Source: Sediminispirochaeta smaragdinae DSM 11293
GTDB lineage: Bacteria > Spirochaetota > Spirochaetia > DSM-16054 > Sediminispirochaetaceae
DNA: 64,000 bases
Direction of reading: 5' to 3'
Assembly (NCBI RefSeq): GCF_000143985.1
Contig: NC_014364.1
Location: 3,658,001 to 3,722,000 of the forward strand
Part shown: positions 17,221 through 26,396 of the stretch, piece after piece
Layout of the letters: the number at the start of each line of letters is the position of its first letter
Position numbering within the stretch: position 1 is the first letter of the stretch
Notes under the pieces: generated by a model
Seen by the model: only the letters and a program-made list of their open reading frames with translations
Told to the model about the DNA's origin: nothing
The model's database searches: none
Translations under genes and position numbers: made by a program

Positions 17221-18465
17221 ATGACAAAGACACCGAAGGGCTTGCGCCTCCATATCGGCATCTTCGGAAAGCGCAACGCCGGCAAATCGAGCATCCTCAA
17301 CGCCCTCACGAAACAGCAGGTATCCATTGTTTCCGACCAGGCAGGAACCACCACCGATCCCGTCGAAAAGCCGATGGAGTTGTTACCCCTGGGGCCCGTC
17401 CTTTTTATCGACACGGCAGGCATCGACGACGAAGGGGCCCTCGGCGCCTTGCGGATCGAAAAAAGCCGCAGGGTAATGGACCGGCTGGATATCGCCCTGA
17501 TCGTCATAGAAGGGGAAAAGTGGGACCATTTCGAGGATCTGCTGCTTGGGGAATTCAGGAAGCGGGAAACCCCGGTTATCATCGTCATCAACAAAACAGA
17601 CCTCTACGGAAGGGAGTTCTCCGAGCTCTTCGCCAAGCTGGAGGAAAAGAAGCTTCCCTACGTCCTTGTCAGTGCCAAGGAAGAGAGCGGAATCCTGGAA
17701 TTAAAACAGCGCCTGCTCAAAAGCGTACCCGCAGATTTTGTGAATGAACAGGAGATCATCGGCGATATTGTCAGGGACGGAGAAACGGCAATTTTAGTCG
17801 TCCCTATCGACAAGGAAGCACCCAAGGGACGACTTATCCTGCCCCAGGTACAGACGATCCGCAATATTCTCGATAGCGACGCCTGCTGTATGGTGGTCAA
17901 GGAACGGGAGCTGGCTGCAGCCCTGGAGATGCTTAAAACGCCACCGAAGATCGTGGTCACCGACTCCCAGGCCTTTTTGAAGGTTGCCGCAGATACACCG
18001 GACGATATCCTCATGACCTCCTTTTCCGTGCTCTTCGCCCGCAAACAAGGCGACCTTCTGGAAATGGTCAGGGGGACTCTCGCCATCGATGATTTGAAAT
18101 CGGGAGACAAGATCCTCATAGCCGAGGCCTGCACCCATCATCCCATTGCCGAAGACATCGGTCGGGTAAAAATCCCCCGCTGGCTTACCCAGTACACCGG
18201 AGCAAAGCTTACCTTCGAGCATATCCAGGGCCATGACTTTCCCCCCGACCTCTCCTCCTACAGCCTGGTGATCCACTGCGGGGCCTGTATGACGAACCGC
18301 AGAGAGGTGCTCTCACGCATCATGACCTGCAAGGCCGCAGCTGTGCCCATCACCAATTACGGACTCACCATCGCCTACTCCCTCGGCATCTTCGAACGTG
18401 CCCTGAGGCCTTTTGATTTTGCCTACGACTACTGGAGGAACCGGAACAGAGGACAAAAGGATTGA
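17221..18465 (+). CDS. hydF: [FeFe]-hydrogenase maturation GTPase/scaffold HydF
   Basis: 414 residues. HydF carries the two-iron precursor of the H-cluster and delivers it to the hydrogenase. The N-terminal GTPase is intact: P-loop GKRNAGKS at 16-23, switch DTAG and NKTD. A dimerisation domain follows. The C-terminal cluster-binding motif is intact, C304-x-H306 and H352-C353-x2-C356. It starts 3 bp after the aspartase stop codon and ends the operon. All features look normal, in contrast to the altered HydG. Confidence 0.96.
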   Translation: MTKTPKGLRLHIGIFGKRNAGKSSILNALTKQQVSIVSDQAGTTTDPVEKPMELLPLGPVLFIDTAGIDDEGALGALRIEKSRRVMDRLDIALIVIEGEKWDHFEDLLLGEFRKRETPVIIVINKTDLYGREFSELFAKLEEKKLPYVLVSAKEESGILELKQRLLKSVPADFVNEQEIIGDIVRDGETAILVVPIDKEAPKGRLILPQVQTIRNILDSDACCMVVKERELAAALEMLKTPPKIVVTDSQAFLKVAADTPDDILMTSFSVLFARKQGDLLEMVRGTLAIDDLKSGDKILIAEACTHHPIAEDIGRVKIPRWLTQYTGAKLTFEHIQGHDFPPDLSSYSLVIHCGACMTNRREVLSRIMTCKAAAVPITNYGLTIAYSLGIFERALRPFDFAYDYWRNRNRGQKD

Positions 18466-18467
18466 GT

Positions 18468-18510
18468 CCGGCGGCGGCAACGGGGCGCAAAGCCTCATCA
18501 AGCCCGCCGG
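18468..18510. terminator. Possible stem-loop between convergent hydF and importer operon
   Basis: CCGGCGG (18468-18474) can pair with CCGCCGG (18504-18510) over a 29-base loop. There is no T-run on either side, so this is a weak candidate for the shared end of two converging operons. Confidence 0.3.
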
Positions 18511-18526
18511 TGCTCATATCCTTTGT

Positions 18527-19561
18527 TTATATTCTTCGTCTGCTCTTCAGGCTTGCGAAGATGCTCTGCAGCACGATAAAGAAGCAGAGTAATGCCGAGA
18601 GGACGATCTTGTTCCACCATGAGGAAAGTGTCCCGTTGCTGCGGATATAGGTCTCGATGGTGGCCTTGATCATCACCCCGAAGAAGCTGCCGATCGCCGT
18701 TCCCACCCCCCCGGTAAGGAGGGTTCCGCCGATCACCGTAGAGGCGATGGCCTCCATCTCAAAGCCCCTGGCCTGTTCCACAAAACCGCTCGTTGTATTG
18801 AGACAGAAGACAAATCCCGCCAGGGCCGCAAGAAAACCATTTAGTACATAGGCCCGCATCTTGATTCTGCGAACATTCAGCCCCATAAGCAGGGCAGATT
18901 GTTCGCTGCCGCCGATGGCGAAGACGCCTCTGCCGAACTTGGTGTAGCGCAGAATATACCAGACGGCTATAAGGGCCACCAGAGCGATTATTACGCTCGG
19001 ATGGATAAACGGATAGAGTTTTATCCCCCGTTTGTTTACCGTAGCCCCGAAAAAGAGATAGATATTCTTCGTCGCCATATCGAGAAAGGTTTGATTACCG
19101 GTGATGGCGATCTGGTTCACGCTGATCATGGCGGTCATCCCCCGGCAGAAGAACATCCCCGCCAGGGTCACGATAAAGGGTTGGAGCTTGAGATAGGCAA
19201 TGAGCCAGCCCTGCACGATACCGAAGAAAACGCCGAAGAGAAGAACCAAGCCAATCGAAAGCCATGCGTTCATGCCATGGTTTTGCATCATGTCCGCAAG
19301 CATCATGCAGACAAGGCCGATTACCGAACCGATGGAGATATCGATCCCGCCGGTAATGATGACAATGGTCATACCGGCCGCCGCTATGATGAGCCCGGCA
19401 TTATCGATGAGCATGTTCATCAGGGTCTGCATCTTGCCGAAGCCCTGTTCATGATAGATGAGCACACCGGCGAAATACATGATGATGAACATAACGATGG
19501 TGATGACCAAAAGAAAACTGGTTCCGCTTATTTTCCGTTTCGCTATGCCGAGGATATTCAT
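18527..19561 (-). CDS. Furanose ABC importer permease (YjfF-like)
   Basis: 344 residues, a BPD_transp_2 permease with about nine membrane helices. It contains the family block GLIIAAAGMTIVIITGGIDISIGSVIGL and the later GFVEQARGFEMEAIASTVIGGTLLTGGVGTAIGS. It overlaps the upstream permease as ATGA. The order binding protein, double ATPase, two permeases is that of the Escherichia coli ytfQRT-yjfF galactofuranose importer and of arabinose importers of the same type. Nearby ara genes make arabinose or an arabinoside a reasonable substrate. Confidence 0.92.
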   Translation of the reverse strand: MNILGIAKRKISGTSFLLVITIVMFIIMYFAGVLIYHEQGFGKMQTLMNMLIDNAGLIIAAAGMTIVIITGGIDISIGSVIGLVCMMLADMMQNHGMNAWLSIGLVLLFGVFFGIVQGWLIAYLKLQPFIVTLAGMFFCRGMTAMISVNQIAITGNQTFLDMATKNIYLFFGATVNKRGIKLYPFIHPSVIIALVALIAVWYILRYTKFGRGVFAIGGSEQSALLMGLNVRRIKMRAYVLNGFLAALAGFVFCLNTTSGFVEQARGFEMEAIASTVIGGTLLTGGVGTAIGSFFGVMIKATIETYIRSNGTLSSWWNKIVLSALLCFFIVLQSIFASLKSRRRI

Positions 19562-20643
19562 TGTGCAACTGCCTTTCTCATCTGGATTTTTTGTTTATAG
19601 ATCGACAACCATCGTTTAAACTCACTCGACTGGATCGCCACAATAAGCACCACCACAATAGCCTTGTAGACAGGCAGCTGGTCGGCGGTGACACCCATGG
19701 CATACAGACTCGTGGTAAGGGCCTGAATGGTGATGGCTCCTATGACCGAACCTGCCAAACTGAATTTCCCTCCGGCGAGGCTGTTGCCTCCCATGGCTAC
19801 GGCAAGGATGGCGTCGAGTTCCATGTAGAGCCCGATATTATTCGCATCGCAGGAGTAGATACGGCTTGCCGAGATGACTCCGGCGACAGAGGCCGTCAAG
19901 CCGCAGATCAGGTAGCAAAGAAAGGTAATAAAGACGGAATTGATACCCACAAGGCGACCCGCCCCGCTATTGATACCCACGGACTTTATGTAGAGTCCCA
20001 ACGCCGTACGCGTCAAAAGAAGATAGGCAAGCAGCACAACTCCGATGGCAATGAAGACGGGGGTCGGCACCACGACACGGGGAAGAAAGCCCCCTATGTT
20101 CTTGAAGGAATCCATGCGCACATAGAGGATCTGGCCGGGAACCATCCGTCCGTTGATCTCCCTGGCGCTGATGAGCTGGGCGATGCCCCTACCGGCGGTA
20201 AAGAGGATGAGGGTGGCGACCATTGCCTGAATCTTCATCTTCGCAACCAGAAAACCGTTGAAGGCGCCGCAGGCGAGTCCTGCGACACAAGCTGCAAGGA
20301 TGCTCAAAACCAGGGGGGTGGCATAGAAATCGTAGCTTGAGCCGAGAAGGCGAACACAAACCGCCGCGGCAAGGGCGCTCACCGCTCCGACTGAAATATC
20401 TATCCCCCCCGAGGCGATAACCAGGGTCATCCCCACGGAAAGAATAATCAGCTCACTGGCACGATTAATGATATCGACGATATAGCCGTACAAAACGCCA
20501 TTCTGGATGGAGATATTGAAAAACGCCGGGGTCTTAATAATATTAAAAAGCAGCACAAGGCAGAGTGCAAAAATGGGTAAGAACAGCTGTTTGTGGCTTA
20601 TCGCTCGTATAAAGGCCTTTATGCCTATTTGTTGCTGTCTCAT
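19558..20643 (-). CDS. Furanose ABC importer permease (YtfT-like)
   Basis: 361 residues, BPD_transp_2 family. The core block SELIILSVGMTLVIASGGIDISVGAVSALAAA is present, as is the late MELDAILAVAMGGNSLAGGKFSLAGS. The ATG at 20643 overlaps the ATPase stop codon and stands 9 bases after GGAGG; the GTG at 20649 is too close to that site. It pairs with the YjfF-like permease to form a heterodimeric channel. Confidence 0.92.
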   Translation of the reverse strand: MRQQQIGIKAFIRAISHKQLFLPIFALCLVLLFNIIKTPAFFNISIQNGVLYGYIVDIINRASELIILSVGMTLVIASGGIDISVGAVSALAAAVCVRLLGSSYDFYATPLVLSILAACVAGLACGAFNGFLVAKMKIQAMVATLILFTAGRGIAQLISAREINGRMVPGQILYVRMDSFKNIGGFLPRVVVPTPVFIAIGVVLLAYLLLTRTALGLYIKSVGINSGAGRLVGINSVFITFLCYLICGLTASVAGVISASRIYSCDANNIGLYMELDAILAVAMGGNSLAGGKFSLAGSVIGAITIQALTTSLYAMGVTADQLPVYKAIVVVLIVAIQSSEFKRWLSIYKQKIQMRKAVAQ

Positions 20644-22169
20644 GAACACGTTCCTCCGGCTATGGCAGCCATCACTTCGTTCTGAGAAAGATCGTCGTTG
20701 GCAAGCTCCCCGGTTTTTTGTCTGTCGCAGAGTATATAGAGGCGGTTTACGGTACGCAGCATCTCCTCGATCTCCGAACTGATGAAGAGCACCGTAACTC
20801 CTTCTTCTGCAAGCTTGATGATGAGTTTCTGGATCTCGGTTTTTGTTCCCACATCGATGCCCCTTGTCGGCTCATCGAGGATCAGGAACTCCGGATTGGT
20901 TATGAGCCAGCGACCGAGGATCACCTTCTGCTGATTCCCGCCGGAAAGCTGTTTCACCAGGGTCTCGGGAGAGGGTGTCTTGATATTGAGAAGCCGGATG
21001 TATCGATCGGCAAGTTCGTTCTGTTTGGCAAGAGGGAGGAGTCGAAAGATGCCGGTTTTCGCCTGCAGAGCGATGATGAGATTTTCCCTGACGGAAAGGT
21101 CGCCGATCACCCCCTCTTCCTTTCGGTCTTCGGGAAGAAAGGCCATCCCTGCCCGCATAGAGTCGATGGGAGCGTGGGCCCGCAGGCTACGCCCCTTGAC
21201 GAAGAGCTCACCCTTTTCGGGTCTTTCGGCGCAGTAAAGCAGACGGGCCAATTCGGAACGCCCGGAGCCGAGGAGACCAGCAAGGCCGATGACCTCCCCC
21301 TTTTTTATGTCGATATCGAATGGCTTAATCATGCCGGAACGGGAGAGCCCCACGGCATGAACCATAGTCGTTTCATCGCTGGAGGCCTCTCCTGTTTCGG
21401 TCTTCACGCTTCTGATTTCGGCAAGATCGTCAAAATCACGGCCAAGCATTTTGGCCACAAGCTGTACCCTGGGCAGCTCTGCGACCGGATACTGGCCCAC
21501 CAGCTCTCCGTTCCGCAGGACCGTAATCCTATCGCATACCTCATATACCTGATCAAGGAAATGGGTCACAAAGACGACACCGACCCCGTGGTCCTTTAGA
21601 TTTCGCATAACGGTAAAGAGCTTTTTCACCTCATTATCATCGAGAGAGCTTGTCGGCTCATCGAGAATGAGTACCTTGCACTGGAAATCGACGGCCCTGG
21701 CAATTGCCACCATCTGCTGTATCGCCACGGAATAATCTGCAAGGGGCTTTGTGGCATCGATATCCACCCCGACGATTTCCAGTGCACGGCTGGCACGTTT
21801 GTTCATCTCTTTCCAGTTCACAGCCCCAAAGGTGGTAAGGGGCTGGCGCCCCACAAAGAGATTTTCCGCAACGGTGATGTTGGGACAGAGGTTTATCTCC
21901 TGGTAGACTGTACTGATACCGTTTCTCTGGGCCTCTTCGGGAGAGTGGTTCACGACCGGCCGATCAAAGCCGGAAACACGAATCTCGCCGTCGTCCATAA
22001 CATAGACACCGGTCAGCACCTTAATAAGGGTACTTTTGCCGGCGCCATTCTCCCCCATGAGTGCGTGGATTTCCCCGCTTCTCAGGAAGAAATCCACATC
22101 ATTCAAGGCCTTGACTCCCGGAAAGGCTTTACTGATATGCCGCATCTCCAGAATATTTTTTTCTTCCAT
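20640..22169 (-). CDS. Furanose ABC importer ATPase with two nucleotide-binding domains (YtfR-like)
   Basis: 509 residues, two fused ABC domains as in the RbsA/MglA/YtfR group. First domain: Walker A GENGAGKST and Walker B VLILDEPTSS; its signature region is degenerate (LADYSVAIQQ), as is normal in this group. Second domain: degenerate P-loop GLLGSGRSE, signature LSGGNQQKV and Walker B FLILDEPTRGID. The ATG at 22169 is chosen; the frame stays open to a TTG at 22199, but that would run into the intercistronic stem-loop. It energises the two permeases downstream. Confidence 0.93.
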   Translation of the reverse strand: MEEKNILEMRHISKAFPGVKALNDVDFFLRSGEIHALMGENGAGKSTLIKVLTGVYVMDDGEIRVSGFDRPVVNHSPEEAQRNGISTVYQEINLCPNITVAENLFVGRQPLTTFGAVNWKEMNKRASRALEIVGVDIDATKPLADYSVAIQQMVAIARAVDFQCKVLILDEPTSSLDDNEVKKLFTVMRNLKDHGVGVVFVTHFLDQVYEVCDRITVLRNGELVGQYPVAELPRVQLVAKMLGRDFDDLAEIRSVKTETGEASSDETTMVHAVGLSRSGMIKPFDIDIKKGEVIGLAGLLGSGRSELARLLYCAERPEKGELFVKGRSLRAHAPIDSMRAGMAFLPEDRKEEGVIGDLSVRENLIIALQAKTGIFRLLPLAKQNELADRYIRLLNIKTPSPETLVKQLSGGNQQKVILGRWLITNPEFLILDEPTRGIDVGTKTEIQKLIIKLAEEGVTVLFISSEIEEMLRTVNRLYILCDRQKTGELANDDLSQNEVMAAIAGGTCS

Positions 22170-22198
22170 CGCTTTCCCCGGATTCGCTCGCGGTTGCA

Positions 22199-22230
22199 AA
22201 GAGGCAGGGATAGGATATCCCGTGCCTCTT
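22199..22230 (-). promoter_or_regulatory. Intercistronic stem-loop between binding-protein and ATPase genes
   Basis: AAGAGGCA-GGGATA (22199-22212) pairs with TATCCC-TGCCTCTT (22216-22230) with a single-base bulge. It lies 14 bp after the binding-protein stop. It is one of five such elements placed identically in this window's importer operons. Confidence 0.65.
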
Positions 22231-22244
22231 TCCGATTGCTTACA

Positions 22245-23231
22245 TCAGTATTTTCGAGTGGGCAGGACCTCGGCGGCATTCTCCTGATCGAACACCTTTT
22301 CCACCACGTACTGTATCTTGTCGACCTTCTGCCCCTTCTCGAGCTTCTGGATGATCTCCGCTACCCTCGGACCGTGCAGGGGATTACATTCCACGGCACA
22401 GTTGAGCTCTCCGGCAATCATCTTATTGAAGGCCTCGTGAACGGCATCGAAGGAAACGATGATGATATCCTTGCCCGGGACCTTTCCGACAGCCTTGATG
22501 GCATCAATGGCGCCGAAGGCCATGTTGTCGTTCTCGGCAAAGACGATGTCGATATCGGGGTAGGCCTTCAGAAAGGACTCCATAACCTCCTGCCCCTTCG
22601 CCTGGGTAAATTCACCGGTCTGTTTTGCAAGGAGATGAAGATGGGGATTGGCATCCAAACCTTCGGTAATGCCCTGGGTCCGTCCTACCTGAGCCGAAGA
22701 ACCGATGGTTCCCTGAAGGAGTACGACGTTCAAATCCTCCTGGTCGCGTCCATTCTTCTTCAGATAATCGTTGAGCCACTTTACTCCATCCTGCCCTTCC
22801 TTAAGGAAGTTTCCACCAACCCAGGCGGTGTAGAGGGAGTCGTCGGAGAGCTTCATCTGACGGTCGGAGAGAATTACGGGGATTCCGGCGGCCTTTGCCT
22901 CGCCTAGGACCGTTTCCCATCCGGTTTCCACAACCGGAGCGACAACGATGTAGTCGACATCTTGTTGGATGAAGTTTCTTATCGCCTTGATCTGATTCTC
23001 CTGCTTCTGCTGGGCGTCATCAAAGATCAGCTTGTAGCCGTTCGCTTCGGTAAACATACTTTTGAAGGATTCGGTATTTGCCGTCCTCCAATCTGATTCG
23101 GCGCCGACCTGTGCATAACCTACCACGATAAGCCCGTCATCCGCCTGAGGAGCCTCGGATTCGCCATTTGCAAATAAAAACCCACCAACGATTGTCATTA
23201 GGGCCAAAGAAAAAACCAGCAGCCTTTTCAT
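22245..23231 (-). CDS. Periplasmic furanose-binding protein (YtfQ-like)
   Basis: 328 residues with a signal peptide (RLLVFSLALMTIVGGFLFA, cleavage near FA-NGE). The mature part is a type I sugar-binding fold: VGYAQVGAESDWRTANTESF, ENQIKAIRNFIQQDVDYIVVAPV, and the ligand-side motifs IPVILSDRQ and FAENDNMAFGAIDAI. These match galactofuranose/arabinose-binding proteins. It lies between the regulator gene upstream (124-bp gap) and the ATPase gene. It delivers substrate to the YtfR/YtfT/YjfF complex. Confidence 0.92.
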   Translation of the reverse strand: MKRLLVFSLALMTIVGGFLFANGESEAPQADDGLIVVGYAQVGAESDWRTANTESFKSMFTEANGYKLIFDDAQQKQENQIKAIRNFIQQDVDYIVVAPVVETGWETVLGEAKAAGIPVILSDRQMKLSDDSLYTAWVGGNFLKEGQDGVKWLNDYLKKNGRDQEDLNVVLLQGTIGSSAQVGRTQGITEGLDANPHLHLLAKQTGEFTQAKGQEVMESFLKAYPDIDIVFAENDNMAFGAIDAIKAVGKVPGKDIIIVSFDAVHEAFNKMIAGELNCAVECNPLHGPRVAEIIQKLEKGQKVDKIQYVVEKVFDQENAAEVLPTRKY

Positions 23232-23355
23232 ACAATCTCCTCCTTGAAATAGTTGTGATGAAAAAATGGTACGGCCACTTTCGGCAGCCGTACATGAGTT
23301 ATCTTATGAAGCTTGGTGGACTTTTTTCCCGATCCTTGAAACGAGGTTTGTTTTT

Positions 23356-24963
23356 TTACTGGGCAGGTACGCTTCTTTCCGAAGGAGAAAGGCGAAATTC
23401 GCTCGGAGCGATTCCCATCGTCTTTTTAAAGATGAAACTGAAATAATGGGGATCACCATACCCCACTTCATAGGCAATATCGGCACATTTCATTCCGCTT
23501 CCGGAAAGGAGCCGCTTTGCGGCATTGATTCTTACCGAGGTCAGATACTCGATAAAGGTGATACCCGCCTCCTGGGAGAAGATGGTGCTGAAGTGATTCG
23601 GGCTCACGTTCACCTGGGCCGCAACGCAATTGAGGGAGATATCCTGACTCATATAGTGTTCATCGATGTACTGCTTTGCTTTTGCAATGAGAGCATGGTG
23701 TCTGGAGTTCAGGCGGGAATCCCGAAAGGCGATCCAGTGCTCTATGATAGACCGGAGTTCGGCGGCAAAGGAAGCACGGGAGCGGGAAGAGACGATAATG
23801 TGTTCCCGACGGAGATCGGAAGGGATGATATCGTGGGGATCGCCCTTAAACTCCTCGACGAGCATGGATATGGCCTCGATGATGTCGCCGCAGACAAGGA
23901 GGCAGTAGCTGAGGTTCGTCGCCGCCGCCCGTTCATCGAGAAGTTCCATGTAGGGAGCGAGAATATCGTCTATCTCCTCTATGCAGGCAAAGCGGAGACG
24001 TTCGGCCACGGGATCGGCATCAAGCCACAAGCATTCCGATGATCTGCACCACGGTATGTCGCCGAAAGAGAGAATGTTCTTTTTGCCGGTCAGGGACATA
24101 TAGCGTACAGCTTTTTCGGCATCGCTGTAGGAACGGGAAATCTCACCGATGTGTTCGGCTACGGTGCCGATACCGATGGAGATTCTGCAATCGCCGTTTC
24201 TCCGTTGCGCCTCAAATTGTATTGCCTGGGCAAGGGGATAGACGCGATCATCAAGGGAGTCCCTGGATATGTCCTTGATGATCATGGTTTGTTTGACCAG
24301 GCTCTGCGAGAAAAGAAGCAGATCGTTCCGACCTTTTACAAGTTCGGCGATCAGGGATTTTACAATGGTACACGCTGCATAGTTGTCGGGGCTGGTGAAG
24401 ATTTCCACGATAAGAACGAGGTACCCATTTGCGATCAGATCTATTCCGAGAGAACGAGCCTTCTCCACGGTATCGGAACCCTTGATCTGACCGGTGACAA
24501 GATTGCAGAGCCATTTCTCCCTGACCACCTCTTCGGTTGATTCGATCTTCATTCGAAGCGTCTCAATATTTGTCATCCGCTTCTGTTCCGCCTCAATCTG
24601 ATCGGTTACCTTTTTCAGGGAACTGAGCATGTCGGTCGCAGAGACGGGCTTAAGCAGATATTCCTCCACACCGATGGAGATGGCCTCTTTTGCATACTGA
24701 AATTCATCATGACCGGAAAGAATGATGATCTTCATCCAGGGCTGGTCCTTCTTCACAATCCTGGAAAGGGCAAGGCCGTCCATAAAGGGCATCTTGATGT
24801 CGGTGATGAGAATGTCGGGCTTTATATCCCGTAGAATGGAAAGGGCCATCTCCCCGTCGGGCGCCTCCCCGGCAAGGGTATAGGGGGTTCTGTCCCATGG
24901 TATACTGTTGCGGATACCTTCCCGGGTGACAATTTCGTCTTCGACAAGAAATACACTATACAT
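23356..24963 (-). CDS. YesN-type response regulator with AraC DNA-binding domain
   Basis: 535 residues. Receiver domain at 1-120 (FLVEDEIVTREGI; phospho-acceptor Asp in ILITDIKMPFMDG; LSGHDEF and YLLKPV). A long linker follows, and two AraC-type helix-turn-helix motifs lie at about 430-530 (ISLNCVAAQVNVSPNHFSTIF, CADIAYEVGYGDPHYFSFIFKK). Its ATG overlaps the kinase stop by 8 bases. It should be phosphorylated by the adjacent kinase and activate the importer genes directly downstream. Its recognition helices differ from those of the regulator at 9.4-10.9 kb. Confidence 0.93.
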   Translation of the reverse strand: MYSVFLVEDEIVTREGIRNSIPWDRTPYTLAGEAPDGEMALSILRDIKPDILITDIKMPFMDGLALSRIVKKDQPWMKIIILSGHDEFQYAKEAISIGVEEYLLKPVSATDMLSSLKKVTDQIEAEQKRMTNIETLRMKIESTEEVVREKWLCNLVTGQIKGSDTVEKARSLGIDLIANGYLVLIVEIFTSPDNYAACTIVKSLIAELVKGRNDLLLFSQSLVKQTMIIKDISRDSLDDRVYPLAQAIQFEAQRRNGDCRISIGIGTVAEHIGEISRSYSDAEKAVRYMSLTGKKNILSFGDIPWCRSSECLWLDADPVAERLRFACIEEIDDILAPYMELLDERAAATNLSYCLLVCGDIIEAISMLVEEFKGDPHDIIPSDLRREHIIVSSRSRASFAAELRSIIEHWIAFRDSRLNSRHHALIAKAKQYIDEHYMSQDISLNCVAAQVNVSPNHFSTIFSQEAGITFIEYLTSVRINAAKRLLSGSGMKCADIAYEVGYGDPHYFSFIFKKTMGIAPSEFRLSPSERSVPAQ

Positions 24964-26395
24964 GGTTTATCCTCTCCGGTAATCGAAACGAAACGGCGGT
25001 CCCCTCACGATAGACGCTGGAAATGTCCAGTTTCGTCAGACTATCGTAGTAGAGGGCAAGCCGTTTATTCACATTGTACAAGCCGTACACATCGCTGAGC
25101 ATCGAACTATCCAGCTCGACATCGATCTGCCTTCTGATCTCTTCCAGCCGTTCAGCCTTAAGCCCGATCCCGTTGTCCTCGACCCGGAAACAGAGCTTCC
25201 CATCCTCCCGCCATCCCCGGACCGTGATCATCCCCCGACCCCGTTTGTTTTTGATGCCGTGGTATAAAGCATTTTCCACCAAAGGTTGAAGCAGCAGTTT
25301 GAGCATGCTTTTATCGGCCATCTCCCCGTCGTATTCGATTGTAAAATCGAGAATATCACGATAGCGGATCTTCTGGATGGTGAGGTAGTTCTCCACATGC
25401 TCGAATTCATCCCGAACCGTGACCCACTCCTTTCCACGGTTCAAAGAGCGCCTGAAAAAGTTCGAAAAGCTGCGGGTAACCGAAATGACCTGCTCATATT
25501 CCCGTCCCTCGGCCAGCCAGATAATCGAATCGAGGGTATTGTAGAGGAAATGAGGGGTTATCTGTGCCTGCAGGGCCTTCATCTCCGATTTCTGAAGATT
25601 TTTTTGTTCCTGAATATTGGCATTGATCAGCTCTTTGATCTTCACCGCCATGATATTGAGGTTTTCAGTGAGGTTATCAAGCTCCTCCACATGGGGGGTC
25701 TCGGCCCTCGCGGACAAATTACCGGCGGCGATCTGGTTGGATAAGGCTTCCAGCTCTCTGATCGGTCTGTTGATACTGGTGGAGACCGACCTCTGGGCAA
25801 AGACGGCAAAGAGAACGACAACGGCAACGACGACGATCTGAAGCAGCGACAAAAGAGTGGCCGTCTGCTTGATACTTTCGTTGGTTCGGGACGCCGATTC
25901 GATTTCGAGCACAATAAAATCCTGCAGAATATCCGAAACAAGTTCGGCAACGCCCCTGATCTCGTCTAAAATCGCCTCATTCTCCGTCACCGGAAACCGC
26001 TTACGCATCTGATTACCGAGCCTGTCTACATAATCGGTCAGGGTGTTCATCGCTCGTCCGGCCACCTCCAGCAGCTGGCGATTTTCACGTACCTCCGTAT
26101 CCCGCATAATCGAATCAAGCTGCATGTTGATGTTTCGAATGATGCCGTACTGCTGCCCCTCATCGAAGCTCTTATTCCCTGCGACGATGTCCCACAGCTC
26201 ATTGGAAATATCACTCTTGACGATCTGATTGAGTCGATTCGTCCTGCTTACGTTGGTTATCATCCTATCGTAGCGGAGGGTTTGATACCATGAAAAGGCA
26301 AGGCTGATCATCGGGGCCACAAGCGTCAAACAGATAATGATGATGTAAGAATGACGAAGGGTCTGCTGAATGCTTCTGCTCTTCCATCGGTCCAA
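24956..26395 (-). CDS. YesM-type sensor histidine kinase
   Basis: About 479 residues. Membrane helices near 15-38 and 175-200 flank a 135-residue helical extracytoplasmic region. HAMP, His_kinase (phospho-acceptor His in QAQITPHFLYNTLDS) and HATPase_c (LLLQPLVENALYHGIK; VEDNGIGL; YGLYNVNKRL) follow. The frame stays open upstream to 26506, but that would overlap the binding-protein gene by 110 bases. A TTG at 26395, one base after that gene's stop and 7 bases after GGGGG, is the better start. It couples the sensory binding protein to the AraC-type regulator. Confidence 0.88.
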   Translation of the reverse strand: MDRWKSRSIQQTLRHSYIIIICLTLVAPMISLAFSWYQTLRYDRMITNVSRTNRLNQIVKSDISNELWDIVAGNKSFDEGQQYGIIRNINMQLDSIMRDTEVRENRQLLEVAGRAMNTLTDYVDRLGNQMRKRFPVTENEAILDEIRGVAELVSDILQDFIVLEIESASRTNESIKQTATLLSLLQIVVVAVVVLFAVFAQRSVSTSINRPIRELEALSNQIAAGNLSARAETPHVEELDNLTENLNIMAVKIKELINANIQEQKNLQKSEMKALQAQITPHFLYNTLDSIIWLAEGREYEQVISVTRSFSNFFRRSLNRGKEWVTVRDEFEHVENYLTIQKIRYRDILDFTIEYDGEMADKSMLKLLLQPLVENALYHGIKNKRGRGMITVRGWREDGKLCFRVEDNGIGLKAERLEEIRRQIDVELDSSMLSDVYGLYNVNKRLALYYDSLTKLDISSVYREGTAVSFRLPERINHV

Positions 26396-26396
26396 T

